From the NCBI GenBank assembly GCA_035513175.1, contig DATKCN010000287.1, positions 1 through 34,015 on the forward strand: 34,015 nt of DNA. Reading direction: 5' to 3'. A model generated the notes under the pieces. The model searched no databases, was not told the origin of the DNA, and was given only the letters and a program-made list of their open reading frames with translations. Both the position numbers and the translations under genes were made by a program. This document shows, one piece after another, positions 16,116 through 24,602 of the stretch; the stretch's first letter is position 1, and the number at the start of each line of letters is the position of its first letter. This DNA is from DATKCN01 sp035513175 (lineage in GTDB: Bacteria; Chloroflexota; Chloroflexia; Thermomicrobiales; CFX8).

Positions 16116-17126
16116 CTACGGCGTTGAAGCATCGCCTGAAGAGACCGACGTGAGGGCACGCGACGTCGCCTCATACGCCGACCGCTTGAGCACGCAGATA
16201 AACGGCAGATTGCGATACTGCTCTCGATGGTCAAGTCCGTACCCGACGACATAGTCGTTCGGAATGTTGAAGCCGACGTAGCGCACGTCCACTGGCACGA
16301 TCCGCCGCTCTGACTTATCAAGCAACGCGCATACGGTCAGACTTGCGGGAGACAGGTCCTGCAGGCGCCGCAGCACAAAATCCATCGTCAGACCGGTGTT
16401 GACAATGTCCTCGACGAGGATCACGTGCTTCCCGCTGATGTCGATATCGAGCCCACGATCGAGCCGCGCTCCATCCGGGGACGACGCGGGACTCGACACT
16501 GACAGATAATCGATTGCCAGCGGTCGGGTAATCGCTCGCGCCAGGTCGGCCAGGAAGAATGTAATCCCTTTCAGCAGCCCGACGAGCACCAGCGACTGTC
16601 CCGCGTAATCTCGTGAAATCTCGCTCCCCAACGCATGCACGCGCGCCTGGATCTCACTGGCGGACAGGAGGATGTGCTCGATGTCGGACTCGGCCAGGGA
16701 TGTGATGTCGATCGCCCCATACCCGAATCGGCCGAGCAGCTCGTGAAACGCCTTGCGGTTCATCAGCATGACGTTCACGTTCGGATACAGCTCCCGCAGC
16801 CGTCGCACCTTACGATTCTTGCGCGTAACGAGAGATTGCTTCATCGTCGTCAACTCGACGAAGAGGTCCTGCTCCGGCAGATAGAAGTCCGGCGTGAACA
16901 TTTCCGCGATGCGGCCGTCGCGCCAGCGCAACGGAAACGAGCGCGGCTCATACTGCCAGCGAATCCGGTAAAAGTCGAGAAAGGCGGCGAACTCGGCCTC
17001 CGCCGGATGAACGAAAGGATTGGCCACCGCCCGATGAACGACATGGAGCTCGTTCGCGTCGTCAGCGTCGCTGAGAGATTCGACGCTCACCAGCGCCACG
17101 CGCTCGTCAGGCACAGCGGCGCCCAT
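16116..17126 (-). CDS. Hypoxanthine phosphoribosyltransferase with PD-(D/E)XK-like N-terminal domain
   Basis: The C-terminal half (about 150-325) is a purine phosphoribosyltransferase: LVGLLKGITFFLADLAR, IDYLSVSS, the PRPP loop at 236-247 (VILVEDIVNTGL), and VGFNIPNDYVVGYGLDHREQ with the purine-binding end. It should salvage hypoxanthine or guanine with PRPP. Residues ~38-135 are an extra domain: EAEFAAFLDFYRIRWQYEP, FTPDFYLPEQDLFVELTTMK, then RKNRKVRRLRELYP. The order Asp80, then Glu91-x-Thr93, with basic residues after, resembles PD-(D/E)XK nuclease folds, though the catalytic lysine position is Thr. So it may bind nucleic acid without cutting. Ordinary Hpt is about 180 residues; this is 336. 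The PAP2 gene ends 27 bases upstream, so they are probably co-transcribed. Confidence 0.85.
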   Translation of the reverse strand: MGAAVPDERVALVSVESLSDADDANELHVVHRAVANPFVHPAEAEFAAFLDFYRIRWQYEPRSFPLRWRDGRIAEMFTPDFYLPEQDLFVELTTMKQSLVTRKNRKVRRLRELYPNVNVMLMNRKAFHELLGRFGYGAIDITSLAESDIEHILLSASEIQARVHALGSEISRDYAGQSLVLVGLLKGITFFLADLARAITRPLAIDYLSVSSPASSPDGARLDRGLDIDISGKHVILVEDIVNTGLTMDFVLRRLQDLSPASLTVCALLDKSERRIVPVDVRYVGFNIPNDYVVGYGLDHREQYRNLPFICVLKRSAYEATSRALTSVSSGDASTP

Positions 17127-17153
17127 CAGCTCGCAGACGCGCAGGACAGAGCG

Positions 17154-18176
17154 TCACGCGGCCCGCTCCTCGCCGACGCGTGCCGCTCGGAACGACAGCT
17201 GGCGGAACACCGGCGCCGTGACTGAAAGCCAGTTGCCCGCAAACATATAGGCGTACAGCGCAATTGCGCACCCGACGATCCCGTCGATGACATAGTGCTC
17301 CCCCGTGTACACCAGCGAGAAACCCATCGCGATCGCGTAGACCAGCCCTGCGATGCCCCATGCGCGACCGGCGTGGCGGGCGAACAGGAAGACGATGAAT
17401 GTAACTGCCAGGTGCAGCGACGGCATCGCCGCAACCGGGTTAGGGTCTCCCAGGGCGCTGTAGGTTCGATCATACAGGCTCGAATTGATGCTCCGCCCCA
17501 CGTTCGCCATGACGCGAAAAATGTCCTGTTGCGGCGCGCGATCGGCCGTCAGCCAGGGTGGCGCGGCGGGCGTGATGAAGTAAATGATCAATCCGATGCC
17601 GAGCGTGATCATGACCGTCAGCAAGAACCGGCGGTAAAGTGCAGGGCTGTTCTTCCATATTACGACTGCGGCGACGTGCGGAACGAAGAAGTACGACCAG
17701 TGGATAAACGTCATCACGTAGTCGTACCAGGCGATTCCGGACGGATCGAACATCCTCGTCTGCAACCAGATTGTCGGCGTCGCGCCGAAGAACATCCAGC
17801 GTTCTATAGCGGTCACCTCGTCCGTGCGCAGCGGAATACCTGTTTCGTCCGCCAGCGCGCGCAGCAGAGTGAAGCTGAGCCACGCGAGTCCGTACGGGAG
17901 GAACGCCGCGGTGTACGACCTGAACCGCGCGCTCGGCACGGCAATGATCGTAGCCGTTACCGCCGCGCCCCAGCCGAGGAAGCCGGGGTTGAGCAACGCG
18001 ATCGCGACAATTACCAGCAGGCCGATGCCTAGCCGCGTGAGGATTGAGCGTCGCATCCGCGCCGCGACGGCGTACCGCTGCGCTCGGCTCTGGGGAGGCT
18101 TGAGGATCGGGGGCGCCGGCTCCTCCGCGGGTGTCGTGTCATCTCCGAAACGACGCGGGGTCTCGTCGCCAGTCAC
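17154..18176 (-). CDS. PAP2-superfamily membrane protein (IPC synthase/phosphatase-like)
   Basis: The 340-residue protein has a proline-rich soluble N-terminus (~40 residues) and about six membrane helices. The catalytic features are AAMPSLHLA (the PSxH motif) and SLVYTGEHYVIDGIVG (the His-Asp pair of the last motif). This layout is that of PAP2 lipid phosphatases and of AUR1/inositol-phosphorylceramide-synthase-like proteins, which move phosphate or phospho-alcohol head groups at the outer face of the membrane. Substrate is unknown. GTG 18176 lies 15 bases after the stop of the ferredoxin-like gene, so it belongs to the same minus-strand cluster. Confidence 0.85.
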   Translation of the reverse strand: MTGDETPRRFGDDTTPAEEPAPPILKPPQSRAQRYAVAARMRRSILTRLGIGLLVIVAIALLNPGFLGWGAAVTATIIAVPSARFRSYTAAFLPYGLAWLSFTLLRALADETGIPLRTDEVTAIERWMFFGATPTIWLQTRMFDPSGIAWYDYVMTFIHWSYFFVPHVAAVVIWKNSPALYRRFLLTVMITLGIGLIIYFITPAAPPWLTADRAPQQDIFRVMANVGRSINSSLYDRTYSALGDPNPVAAMPSLHLAVTFIVFLFARHAGRAWGIAGLVYAIAMGFSLVYTGEHYVIDGIVGCAIALYAYMFAGNWLSVTAPVFRQLSFRAARVGEERAA

Positions 18177-18191
18177 CAGACTGTGGCCCAG

Positions 18192-18719
18192 TTACTCTGA
18201 CGCAGCGGAGACCTCGATCCTGTATCGCATCAACGACTTGGTCGTTACAACAATGCTTGCCACGCCGTCGATCTCCTTCCGGGCGATGAAGCCTCGCCGC
18301 GCCTGCTCAGCGATCCAGCTCGCATCGAAGCCATGTGCGTCCGCTAGCGCGGCGAATTCTTCCGCGGGCATGGACGCGCCGCTCGCGACAGCCTCGCGAA
18401 AAAAGCGCTCTCTGGATTTCTCCGCCGGTGTGTCCGGCGTCAGGACGAGCCGCGCCACTGGCTCACACCCTTCAAGGTGCTGGATCACGTCCTTTAGGTC
18501 GCCGACGCCGACACCTGAGTAGATCGTGCCTTCCGGGTACACGACAATGTTCGGACCAATGTCGCATAGCTCGATCGAATCGCACGTGTTTACCATAATG
18601 TCATGGTCCAGCCCGCGCCGCTTCAACTCGATGCGCAGCCGGCCCGCCACGTTGTTGGCGCCCTTTTGCATGCAATGAGAGGCGGTGCACACGAGCACAT
18701 GCTTGCGATTCCAGTACAT
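18192..18719 (-). CDS. Thioredoxin-fold (2Fe-2S) ferredoxin-like protein
   Basis: The 175-residue product begins KHVLVCTASHCMQKGANNV and continues to NTCDSIELCDIGPNIVVYPEG, followed by IYSGVGVGDLKDVIQHLEG. Four cysteines in a C-x4-C ... C-x5-C arrangement with the GPNIVVYPEG strand are typical of thioredoxin-like [2Fe-2S] ferredoxins, related to the NuoE C-terminal domain. Residues ~90-175 (RFFREAVASGASMPAEEFAALA) are an extra helical domain of unknown role, ending in a segment like a small regulatory or Nif11-like fold. Likely an electron carrier; its partner may be the FixX-like ferredoxin 50 bases upstream. Confidence 0.82.
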   Translation of the reverse strand: MYWNRKHVLVCTASHCMQKGANNVAGRLRIELKRRGLDHDIMVNTCDSIELCDIGPNIVVYPEGTIYSGVGVGDLKDVIQHLEGCEPVARLVLTPDTPAEKSRERFFREAVASGASMPAEEFAALADAHGFDASWIAEQARRGFIARKEIDGVASIVVTTKSLMRYRIEVSAASE

Positions 18720-18769
18720 CAGCTACTCCTGCCCTCGTGGCTGCTGTCAGTTGCGGAATGCAGGGCGCG

Positions 18770-19078
18770 CTACCCAAACCGATATTGCACGCCAAATCCG
18801 TCTTTCGGGTAGGTCCATTCGATGTTGTCGAACTCGTTGCAGACAATCCGGCACGAGCCGCATTCGACGCACCCCTCGTAGGAGAAGAGCACTGTCCCAT
18901 CGGGCTTCGGCGCATAACAGGCTGCCGGGCAACAGTTGATGCACTGCTGCCGCTCACACTGGAGGCAGACGAGCCGGTCGATGATGCGAATGTGCGCGCG
19001 CTGGGAGTCGACGGCGTACGCGTTGATGCTGAGCTTCTTCTCAAGCCCCGTGCGATCACGAATGCCGTCAACCACCAC
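18770..19078 (-). CDS. fixX: FixX-like ferredoxin
   Basis: The 102-residue protein has the FixX pattern. HIRIIDRLVCLQCERQQC gives Cys38, Cys41 and Cys46; CCPAACY follows with Cys50-Pro. Then comes FSYEGCVECGSCRIVCNEF, a second cysteine cluster. FixX normally passes electrons with FixABC to ubiquinone or to low-potential acceptors, but no fixA, fixB or fixC is in the window. Two additional cysteines (49 and 54) flank the first motif. The start is GTG 19078 (or GTG 19075); upstream on the minus strand TTGACG and TAGAGT are 19 bases apart and would put the transcript start within a few bases of the GTG. It heads a probable four-gene operon ending in the phosphoribosyltransferase. Confidence 0.85.
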   Translation of the reverse strand: MVVDGIRDRTGLEKKLSINAYAVDSQRAHIRIIDRLVCLQCERQQCINCCPAACYAPKPDGTVLFSYEGCVECGSCRIVCNEFDNIEWTYPKDGFGVQYRFG

Positions 19079-19194
19079 GCTTCGACTCTACTCCCAGTCC
19101 TGGACCCATCGTCAATCGTAGGAATGGTATCATCGCGACCTTCGGGACCGGCTTGCCGGCTGCAGCGCGCTGGACGGTAGGACTACTCTGACAG

Positions 19195-19974
19195 TTAACG
19201 CCAGTGTGCCGCGACTTCAACGCCGGTCGGAAACCAGATCTCCGGGAATCCCTGCGCGAAGTCGATGAATCGCTCCAGCATCATCAACCGCCCGGTCCGG
19301 CCAATCAACTGCGGATGCATCGTCAGGTTGAACAGTCCTCCGTGCCGGTAAACGCCTCGGAACTCCTCGGTCCACACCTGATAGACATTCTCGGCGCTGC
19401 TGATCGGCCTGTTTTGCCCGGCGCCGAAAAGAAAGAACGGCGCGTCGTCGAGTATCCATTGCACCGGAAGCTCAATGAGATTGGTCCCCGGATACGTCCA
19501 CGGGACGAAGTCACTCATCAGGTTCGACGAGTATACGAATCCGTACTGCCGCAGCAGGTCGAGCGTATTCGCTGAAAACGCCCACGCTGGTGATCGATAC
19601 CCGGCTGGCGCATCTCCAGTGATCGCGCGCAACGCCTCGATGCCGTCGACCAGCACCCGCTATTCCTCGTCGCGCGTCAGATTCGTGGGCCATTCGTAAA
19701 TCCAGCCATGGTGTCCGATCTCGTGACCCTGCTCGTGGATCGACGTGATAGTGTCCGCGTGCCGCTCGGCGGTCCAGCCGGGCACGAAGAAGGGTCCAGG
19801 AAGGCGGCGGTCTCGCAGGAGCTTAGGGATCAACGGCACAGCAACCCACGCGCCGTATGTACCCTGCGACAACATGCCGGGCTTGCCCAGATTGGCCATG
19901 TTTCCGGACAGCTACAACGTCTCGGCATTGACATCGAACGTGAGCATAACGGCGCACTGGGCCCCGTTCTCCAG
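19195..19974 (-). pseudogene. Decayed polysaccharide deacetylase (two in-frame TAG codons)
   Basis: One frame covers a polysaccharide deacetylase/NodB-type protein from ENGAQCAVMLTFD to the end at TAA 19195. TAG at 19914-19912 replaces the Trp expected in the family pattern AETLWLSG, and TAG at 19662-19660 replaces a Gln or Glu after LTRDEE. The family's catalytic Asp pair (TFDVDAET) reads TFDVNAET. The codon where a start is expected is ACG (19977-19975) before CTG-GAG-AAC; the first ATG is internal at 19947. The metal-binding HEIGHHG motif and the later GYRSPAWAFSANTLDLLRQY and NLTMHPQLIGR motifs remain. Four independent lesions make this a pseudogene. Its 5' end is 36 bases after hemQ on the same strand. 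Confidence 0.85.
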
Positions 19975-20010
19975 CGTCCCACTGCGCGACCTCTCGTTTC
20001 CCGTGCTGCG

Positions 20011-20697
20011 CTATCCCAGATCCGCGAGCACGTCCGCCAAGTCCTTCATCACACCCAGAAATATCGGGGTATCGAGCTTCGTGTACGGCCGCGATCCCGC
20101 GGGACGCAGATGCTCAACCATACGCACCATCTCACCGATATCGTCAGCCTCGAAGGCCACCACGAACTCATGATCCGCGATGCCGAACGAGCTCACCGTA
20201 TTGGTCAGAATGTTCGGGTACTCCCGCCCCAGTCGTCCGTGCTCCCCCATAATCGTCCGCCGTTCTTCAAACGGCAATTGGTACCACTCATGCGACTTGA
20301 TGAACGGGTAAACACTCAAGTAACGCTTCGGCGGCACGCCCTTGATGAATGCAGGGGCATGGTCGGCTGTGTACCGCGATCCGAGCGCGACTCCAAGATA
20401 GGTGTACCTCGACTCCAGGTACGCCCCGAGGCAGGACTGGCTTATAGCCACTGCCAGGCGTTGCATCGCGTCGAGATCCCGCGTCACGACCCACAGAATC
20501 ATCTCCGCGTCGTGTCGCAGGCCGACCGTGGAGTACGCGCCACGCAGCGTCACGCCTTCGTCGCTCGCGCGTCCCAGCACACTCGCCAGCTCACAACGAC
20601 CCGACTCCTTCTGATCTGCCGTCAATCGACGCCATAGGGGATCGACGTGGTAAATCCAGAAGTTCGCGTACGTCGTCTGGCCGGTGCTCTCAGCCAT
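20011..20697 (-). CDS. hemQ: Coproheme decarboxylase HemQ (chlorite dismutase family)
   Basis: The 228-residue protein belongs to the chlorite dismutase-like family. The motif SVYPFIKSHEWYQLPFEER holds the Tyr130 and Lys134 used in coproheme decarboxylation (Y-P-F-x-K), and MGEHGRLGREYP supplies the probable proximal heme ligand His153. The Arg needed for chlorite dismutase activity is not expected here and the context does not suggest chlorite use. It converts Fe-coproporphyrin III to heme b in the coproporphyrin-dependent pathway of Gram-positive-type bacteria, in the cytoplasm. GAGG lies 8 bases upstream of ATG 20697. Other heme genes are not in the window. Confidence 0.9.
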   Translation of the reverse strand: MAESTGQTTYANFWIYHVDPLWRRLTADQKESGRCELASVLGRASDEGVTLRGAYSTVGLRHDAEMILWVVTRDLDAMQRLAVAISQSCLGAYLESRYTYLGVALGSRYTADHAPAFIKGVPPKRYLSVYPFIKSHEWYQLPFEERRTIMGEHGRLGREYPNILTNTVSSFGIADHEFVVAFEADDIGEMVRMVEHLRPAGSRPYTKLDTPIFLGVMKDLADVLADLG

Positions 20698-20765
20698 CGT
20701 ATGCCTCGTCTCCCTGCAATCGTGACATTAGCTCGACGTCGCGATTATGCCACCCAACTAGCAGC

Positions 20766-23393
20766 TCACTCCCCCGCAGGACGCACAATCGCGATCGCGA
20801 CGCGGTCCGGGTCCACGTACCGCCGCATCGACTCCGTCAGATGTTCCGGGGTAAGCGCCTTTATTCGGCTGCGGTATTGCCGTAGATAGCCGTTCCCAAG
20901 GTCGAAGAATGCGATATCCGCGATGAGCGCGGAAATCGCGCCAGCCGTCTCCATTCCCAGTGGCATCGAACCCGTGAGATAGCCCATCGCGTCGCTAAAC
21001 TCCTCGTCCGTCGGACCGCCGTCGAGGAATTGACGGACTTCTGCCAGGATAGTGTCGATCGCGCGGTCGATGTTCGACGGATTCACTCCCGCCCGCGCGC
21101 TCCACTGTCCTGCCCCGATCCCGACTTCGAGTGCCGAGTACGCGTAGTACGCCATGCCCTGCCGCTCACGGACGCTCTCGCCCAGCCGTCCCATCAGCCC
21201 CAGGCGCCCCAGAATGAGATTTGCAACGTTGAGACCGTCGTAATCCGGATGGCCACGCGACAGCGCGAGCGATCCGATCGCGATGTCGGCCTGAGTCTTT
21301 CCTGGAAGCTCTCGCGTCTCGCGGACGGCTTGCGGAATAGGAACCGGATCGGCCACCTCCACTGGCGGCGTATCGCCCTCCCAGGAGCCGAGGTGTCGTT
21401 CCACGAGCGCGATCGCCTCGGCATGGCTGATGCTCCCCGCTATCGCAACGATCGCTGTCGACGGTCGTATTGCGCGATTGTGAAACGAGGCGAGGTCGTC
21501 GCGCGTCATTGCTGCGACGGTTTCCTCTGTCCCACTCACCCGATCACGATACGGATGCCCCTCGGGATAGATCATCCCGCGCATGACGTGCTCCGCTTCC
21601 GCGCGCGAATCGTTCTGCGCTTGCCTCAAGCCGGAAAGAATCTGGCCGCGAACGACCTGCATCTGGTCGTCCGGGAAGTCCGGTCTCAGCAGCGCCGACG
21701 CCAGCAGACCCGCGACGTGGTCCACGTCCTCGAGCATCGAGGTCGAGACAATGTCAAACGTTTCGCGCCCGACGCCTGCCGAGATCGACGCTCCGATGCC
21801 GTCAAGTTCCTCAGCAAGCTCGTCCGATGTTCTCCCGCCACTGCCCCTCGTCAGCATGTCGGCCGTGAAGCGCGCTACGCCGCGCCTGTCGCCGTCGGCC
21901 GAACTGCCGCCGGGCACGCGCACACGCATAACAACCGGACCCCCGTCCTCGCCCATGACGCGGTCGAGCGTTACCACTCGCAGGCCATTGGCCAGTCGTG
22001 TCTCCACGATGCCGGGCATTGTCTCATCGAGGGCGACATCGTCGCTGTCGGGAACATAACCTGCCGGCCGGGCAAATCCTGCACCGGTTGAGTTACCCTC
22101 GTCCCCCGAGGGTGTTGTCGGGATCAGCCAGCCTACTGTGCGCCGCTGTTCAACCAGATACGACGCGACTACGCGCTGCACATCGTCTGGCGTCACGGCC
22201 ATGAACTCTCCGATCAGCGACTCCGGCGAGCGTTCAGGCGCCACCATAGCCAACGATCCGAGAAGATAGGCTTTGCTCGATACGCTCTGCTGGCCGTATG
22301 CGTGCTGAGCGCGGATCTGTTTCAGGGCGCGCTCGAATTCCTCGGCGGGAACAGGCTCGCTCGCCAGCCGCTCTACCTCGCCAAGCAGCACATCTTCGAC
22401 ATGCTCGGGATCGCTGTCAGGGCGCAGCGTCGCGCTCAGCCCGAACAGATATGGATCGATCGTCAGCGAAAACGAACTACCAGCCGACGATGCAAGCTCC
22501 GTCGTCACCAGGCGCCGGTAGAGCCGCGACGAGCGCCCCATCGCTGCGCCTCCGCCGAACCCCATCGCCTTGCCGCCCGAGAGGATGGCGTCAGCCACCA
22601 TCAGCGCGGGCGCGTCGTCGTGCGAGCCCGGGATGACGCGATGACCAATCTGGAGCACGCGATTCGGCGCGGGTCGCCGAATGGTAACGCGCCGCTCGCC
22701 AAACTGCTCCGGCTCCGCTGTGCGCGCAACCGGAATCTCGGGGCCGCGCTCAAGCACTCCGAATCGATCGGCAATGCGCTCGACTGCCTCGTTCGCGTCG
22801 AGGTCCCCGACGAACACGGCCACCGCATTGTTTGGCCGGTAGTATGTCTGGTAGTGACTGTAGAGATCGTCCCGCGTCATCGCTTCCAGATCAGACATGA
22901 AACCGATGACTCCATGGCCGTATGCGTGAGCCTTGAACGCGGCCGCCGACATCTCCTCGGCCAGCAGGAACGTCGGCTGGTTCTCGTTACCCTGTCGTTC
23001 CGATATAATCACCGACCTCTCGCTGTCAACCTCATCCGCGTCGAAACGCGCGTTGACCATGCGATCTGCCTCGATGTCGAACGCCAAATCGATGCGATCG
23101 ATCGGCAGCGTCTCAAAGTACGCGGTGTAATCGATCCAGGTGAATCCGTTCAACGAGCCACCGGCCGCCGTGATCGCGCGAAAGATCGCCCCTTTTCCGT
23201 ATCTCTCGGTGCCCTTGAAAAGCATGTGCTCGGCCCAGTGCGACACGCCGGTGATGCCGGGGACCTCGTTGCGGCCTCCGACGCGATACCAGATCCAGAA
23301 CGACCCGATCGGCAGATGGCGCTGGGAGCGGGCTATCACGGTCAATCCGTTATCGAGGACCCTTCGTACGGTGTCCGAAGCTGCGTGCGTCAT
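20766..23393 (-). CDS. M16 family zinc metallopeptidase (insulinase-like)
   Basis: This is an 875-residue protein with tandem M16 units. The first holds the inverted zinc motif H52-W-A-E55-H56 and the third ligand Glu132 in RSVIISERQ, with the usual ~75-residue spacing. The second half (from ~460) repeats the fold (VARFTADMLTRGSGGRTSDELAEELDGIGAS) without HxxEH, and so acts as a partner domain. It degrades peptides or processes a protein; pitrilysin/PqqL-like, with no clear signal peptide. ATG 23393 is preceded by GGGGATGG. A -10-like TATACT (minus strand, 23460-23455) lies 62 bases upstream, after the ilvC terminator, so it has its own transcription start. Confidence 0.9.
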   Translation of the reverse strand: MTHAASDTVRRVLDNGLTVIARSQRHLPIGSFWIWYRVGGRNEVPGITGVSHWAEHMLFKGTERYGKGAIFRAITAAGGSLNGFTWIDYTAYFETLPIDRIDLAFDIEADRMVNARFDADEVDSERSVIISERQGNENQPTFLLAEEMSAAAFKAHAYGHGVIGFMSDLEAMTRDDLYSHYQTYYRPNNAVAVFVGDLDANEAVERIADRFGVLERGPEIPVARTAEPEQFGERRVTIRRPAPNRVLQIGHRVIPGSHDDAPALMVADAILSGGKAMGFGGGAAMGRSSRLYRRLVTTELASSAGSSFSLTIDPYLFGLSATLRPDSDPEHVEDVLLGEVERLASEPVPAEEFERALKQIRAQHAYGQQSVSSKAYLLGSLAMVAPERSPESLIGEFMAVTPDDVQRVVASYLVEQRRTVGWLIPTTPSGDEGNSTGAGFARPAGYVPDSDDVALDETMPGIVETRLANGLRVVTLDRVMGEDGGPVVMRVRVPGGSSADGDRRGVARFTADMLTRGSGGRTSDELAEELDGIGASISAGVGRETFDIVSTSMLEDVDHVAGLLASALLRPDFPDDQMQVVRGQILSGLRQAQNDSRAEAEHVMRGMIYPEGHPYRDRVSGTEETVAAMTRDDLASFHNRAIRPSTAIVAIAGSISHAEAIALVERHLGSWEGDTPPVEVADPVPIPQAVRETRELPGKTQADIAIGSLALSRGHPDYDGLNVANLILGRLGLMGRLGESVRERQGMAYYAYSALEVGIGAGQWSARAGVNPSNIDRAIDTILAEVRQFLDGGPTDEEFSDAMGYLTGSMPLGMETAGAISALIADIAFFDLGNGYLRQYRSRIKALTPEHLTESMRRYVDPDRVAIAIVRPAGE

Positions 23394-23496
23394 CAGCGAT
23401 CCATCCCCATAGTGATTCCGGCGCGCGACGTTGAGGTCATGCCGGTCTGCCCGCAGTATAAGTGCAAGCAGTTTATCGACGCCCGGCGGGCAAGCA

Positions 23497-23529
23497 GAAC
23501 GAGGGTCGGCGCGGCGCCGGCCCTCGTTC
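23497..23529 (-). terminator. Terminator hairpin after ilvC
   Basis: A 15-bp stem with one G-T pair (arms 23497-23511 and 23515-23529) and a 3-base loop, ending 24 bases beyond the ilvC stop. No long T-run follows on the minus strand, but the stem is very stable and separates the ilv operon from the M16 gene. Confidence 0.7.
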
Positions 23530-23552
23530 GTTTACAGCATGCAATCCAGGCG

Positions 23553-24563
23553 TCAGGCCGTCGGAGCCTCACGCTTCGGCAGCCAGTCCATCATCGATCG
23601 CAACTCGTCTCCGACGCGCTCGATCTCGTGACCAGTCGCCTTGCCGCGCAGCGCCATGAAGTTGTGACGCCCGCTCTCGTTCTCCGCAATCCACTCGGAC
23701 GCGAACTCGCCCGATTGAATGTCTCCCAGGATCTGTCGCATCGTGGCACGCACGCGCTCGTCGATCACGCGCGGACCCGACGTATAGTCGCCGTACTCCG
23801 CCGTGTCGCTCACCGAGTACCGCATGTACTTGATGCCGCCCTGATACATGAGGTCGACGATCAACTTCAACTCGTGCAGCACCTCGAAGTACGCGATCTC
23901 CGGCTGATAGCCCGCCTCAGTCAGGATCTCATACGCGGCCGTCACGAGAGCCGACACGCCGCCGCACAGCACGGCCTGCTCGCCGAAGAGATCGGTCTCC
24001 GTCTCTTCCTTGAACGTCGTCTCCAGCACGCCCGCTCGCGCCGAGCCGAGGCCGCTCGCGTACGCCAGCGCCGTGTCCTTCGCGTGCCCGGTCACGTCCT
24101 GGTGCACCGCGACCAGCGCTGGCACACCGATCTTCTCGACGAACATGTCGCGGACGATGTGCCCTGGTCCCTTGGGCGCGATCATCGCGACATCGACATT
24201 GTCCGGGGGCGTGATGTGCCCGAAGTGGATGTTAAACCCATGGGCGAACATCAGCGTGTTGCCGTCGGACAGGTTCGGGGCGACTGAATCGTTGTAGAGA
24301 CGCTTCTGAATGTGATCCGGGACGAGCATCATGATCACGTCAGCTTCGGCGCTCGCCTCCGCGCTCGTCATCACTCTGAAGCCGTCGGCTTCCGCTTTCG
24401 GCCACGACCGACTTCCCTCGTACAAGCCGACGCGCACGTCCAGTCCCGAGTCTCTCAGGTTCTGGGCGTGCGCGTGCCCCTGGCTGCCATAGCCCAGTAT
24501 CGCGATCTTCTTGCCGTCCAGCGCGTCGCGATTGACATCCTTTTCATAATAGATTGTCGCCAC
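23553..24563 (-). CDS. ilvC: Ketol-acid reductoisomerase
   Basis: This is the second step of valine, leucine and isoleucine synthesis: Mg-dependent alkyl migration and NAD(P)H reduction of acetohydroxy acids. The 336-residue length is that of class I enzymes. It has the nucleotide-binding ILGYGSQGHAHAQNLRDSG, the specificity loop VGLYEGSRSWPKA, APKGPGHIVRDMFVE, the metal site Asp and Glu in ETDLFGEQAVLCGG, and YFEVLHELKLIVDLMYQGG. In the specificity loop the Arg common in NADPH enzymes is Tyr, followed by Glu, so cofactor preference is uncertain. It starts 39 bases after ilvH and ends the ilvBHC operon. Confidence 0.97.
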   Translation of the reverse strand: MATIYYEKDVNRDALDGKKIAILGYGSQGHAHAQNLRDSGLDVRVGLYEGSRSWPKAEADGFRVMTSAEASAEADVIMMLVPDHIQKRLYNDSVAPNLSDGNTLMFAHGFNIHFGHITPPDNVDVAMIAPKGPGHIVRDMFVEKIGVPALVAVHQDVTGHAKDTALAYASGLGSARAGVLETTFKEETETDLFGEQAVLCGGVSALVTAAYEILTEAGYQPEIAYFEVLHELKLIVDLMYQGGIKYMRYSVSDTAEYGDYTSGPRVIDERVRATMRQILGDIQSGEFASEWIAENESGRHNFMALRGKATGHEIERVGDELRSMMDWLPKREAPTA

Positions 24564-24602
24564 CCTCTGCTCCGTCCCTTCCCAGACACGTGCTTCTTCT
24601 CG

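Noticed and set aside
22302..24287. Long plus-strand frame (661 residues) across the M16 and ilvC genes
   Set aside because: It is arginine/histidine-rich with no recognisable domain and lies opposite two well-supported genes; a GC-rich shadow frame.
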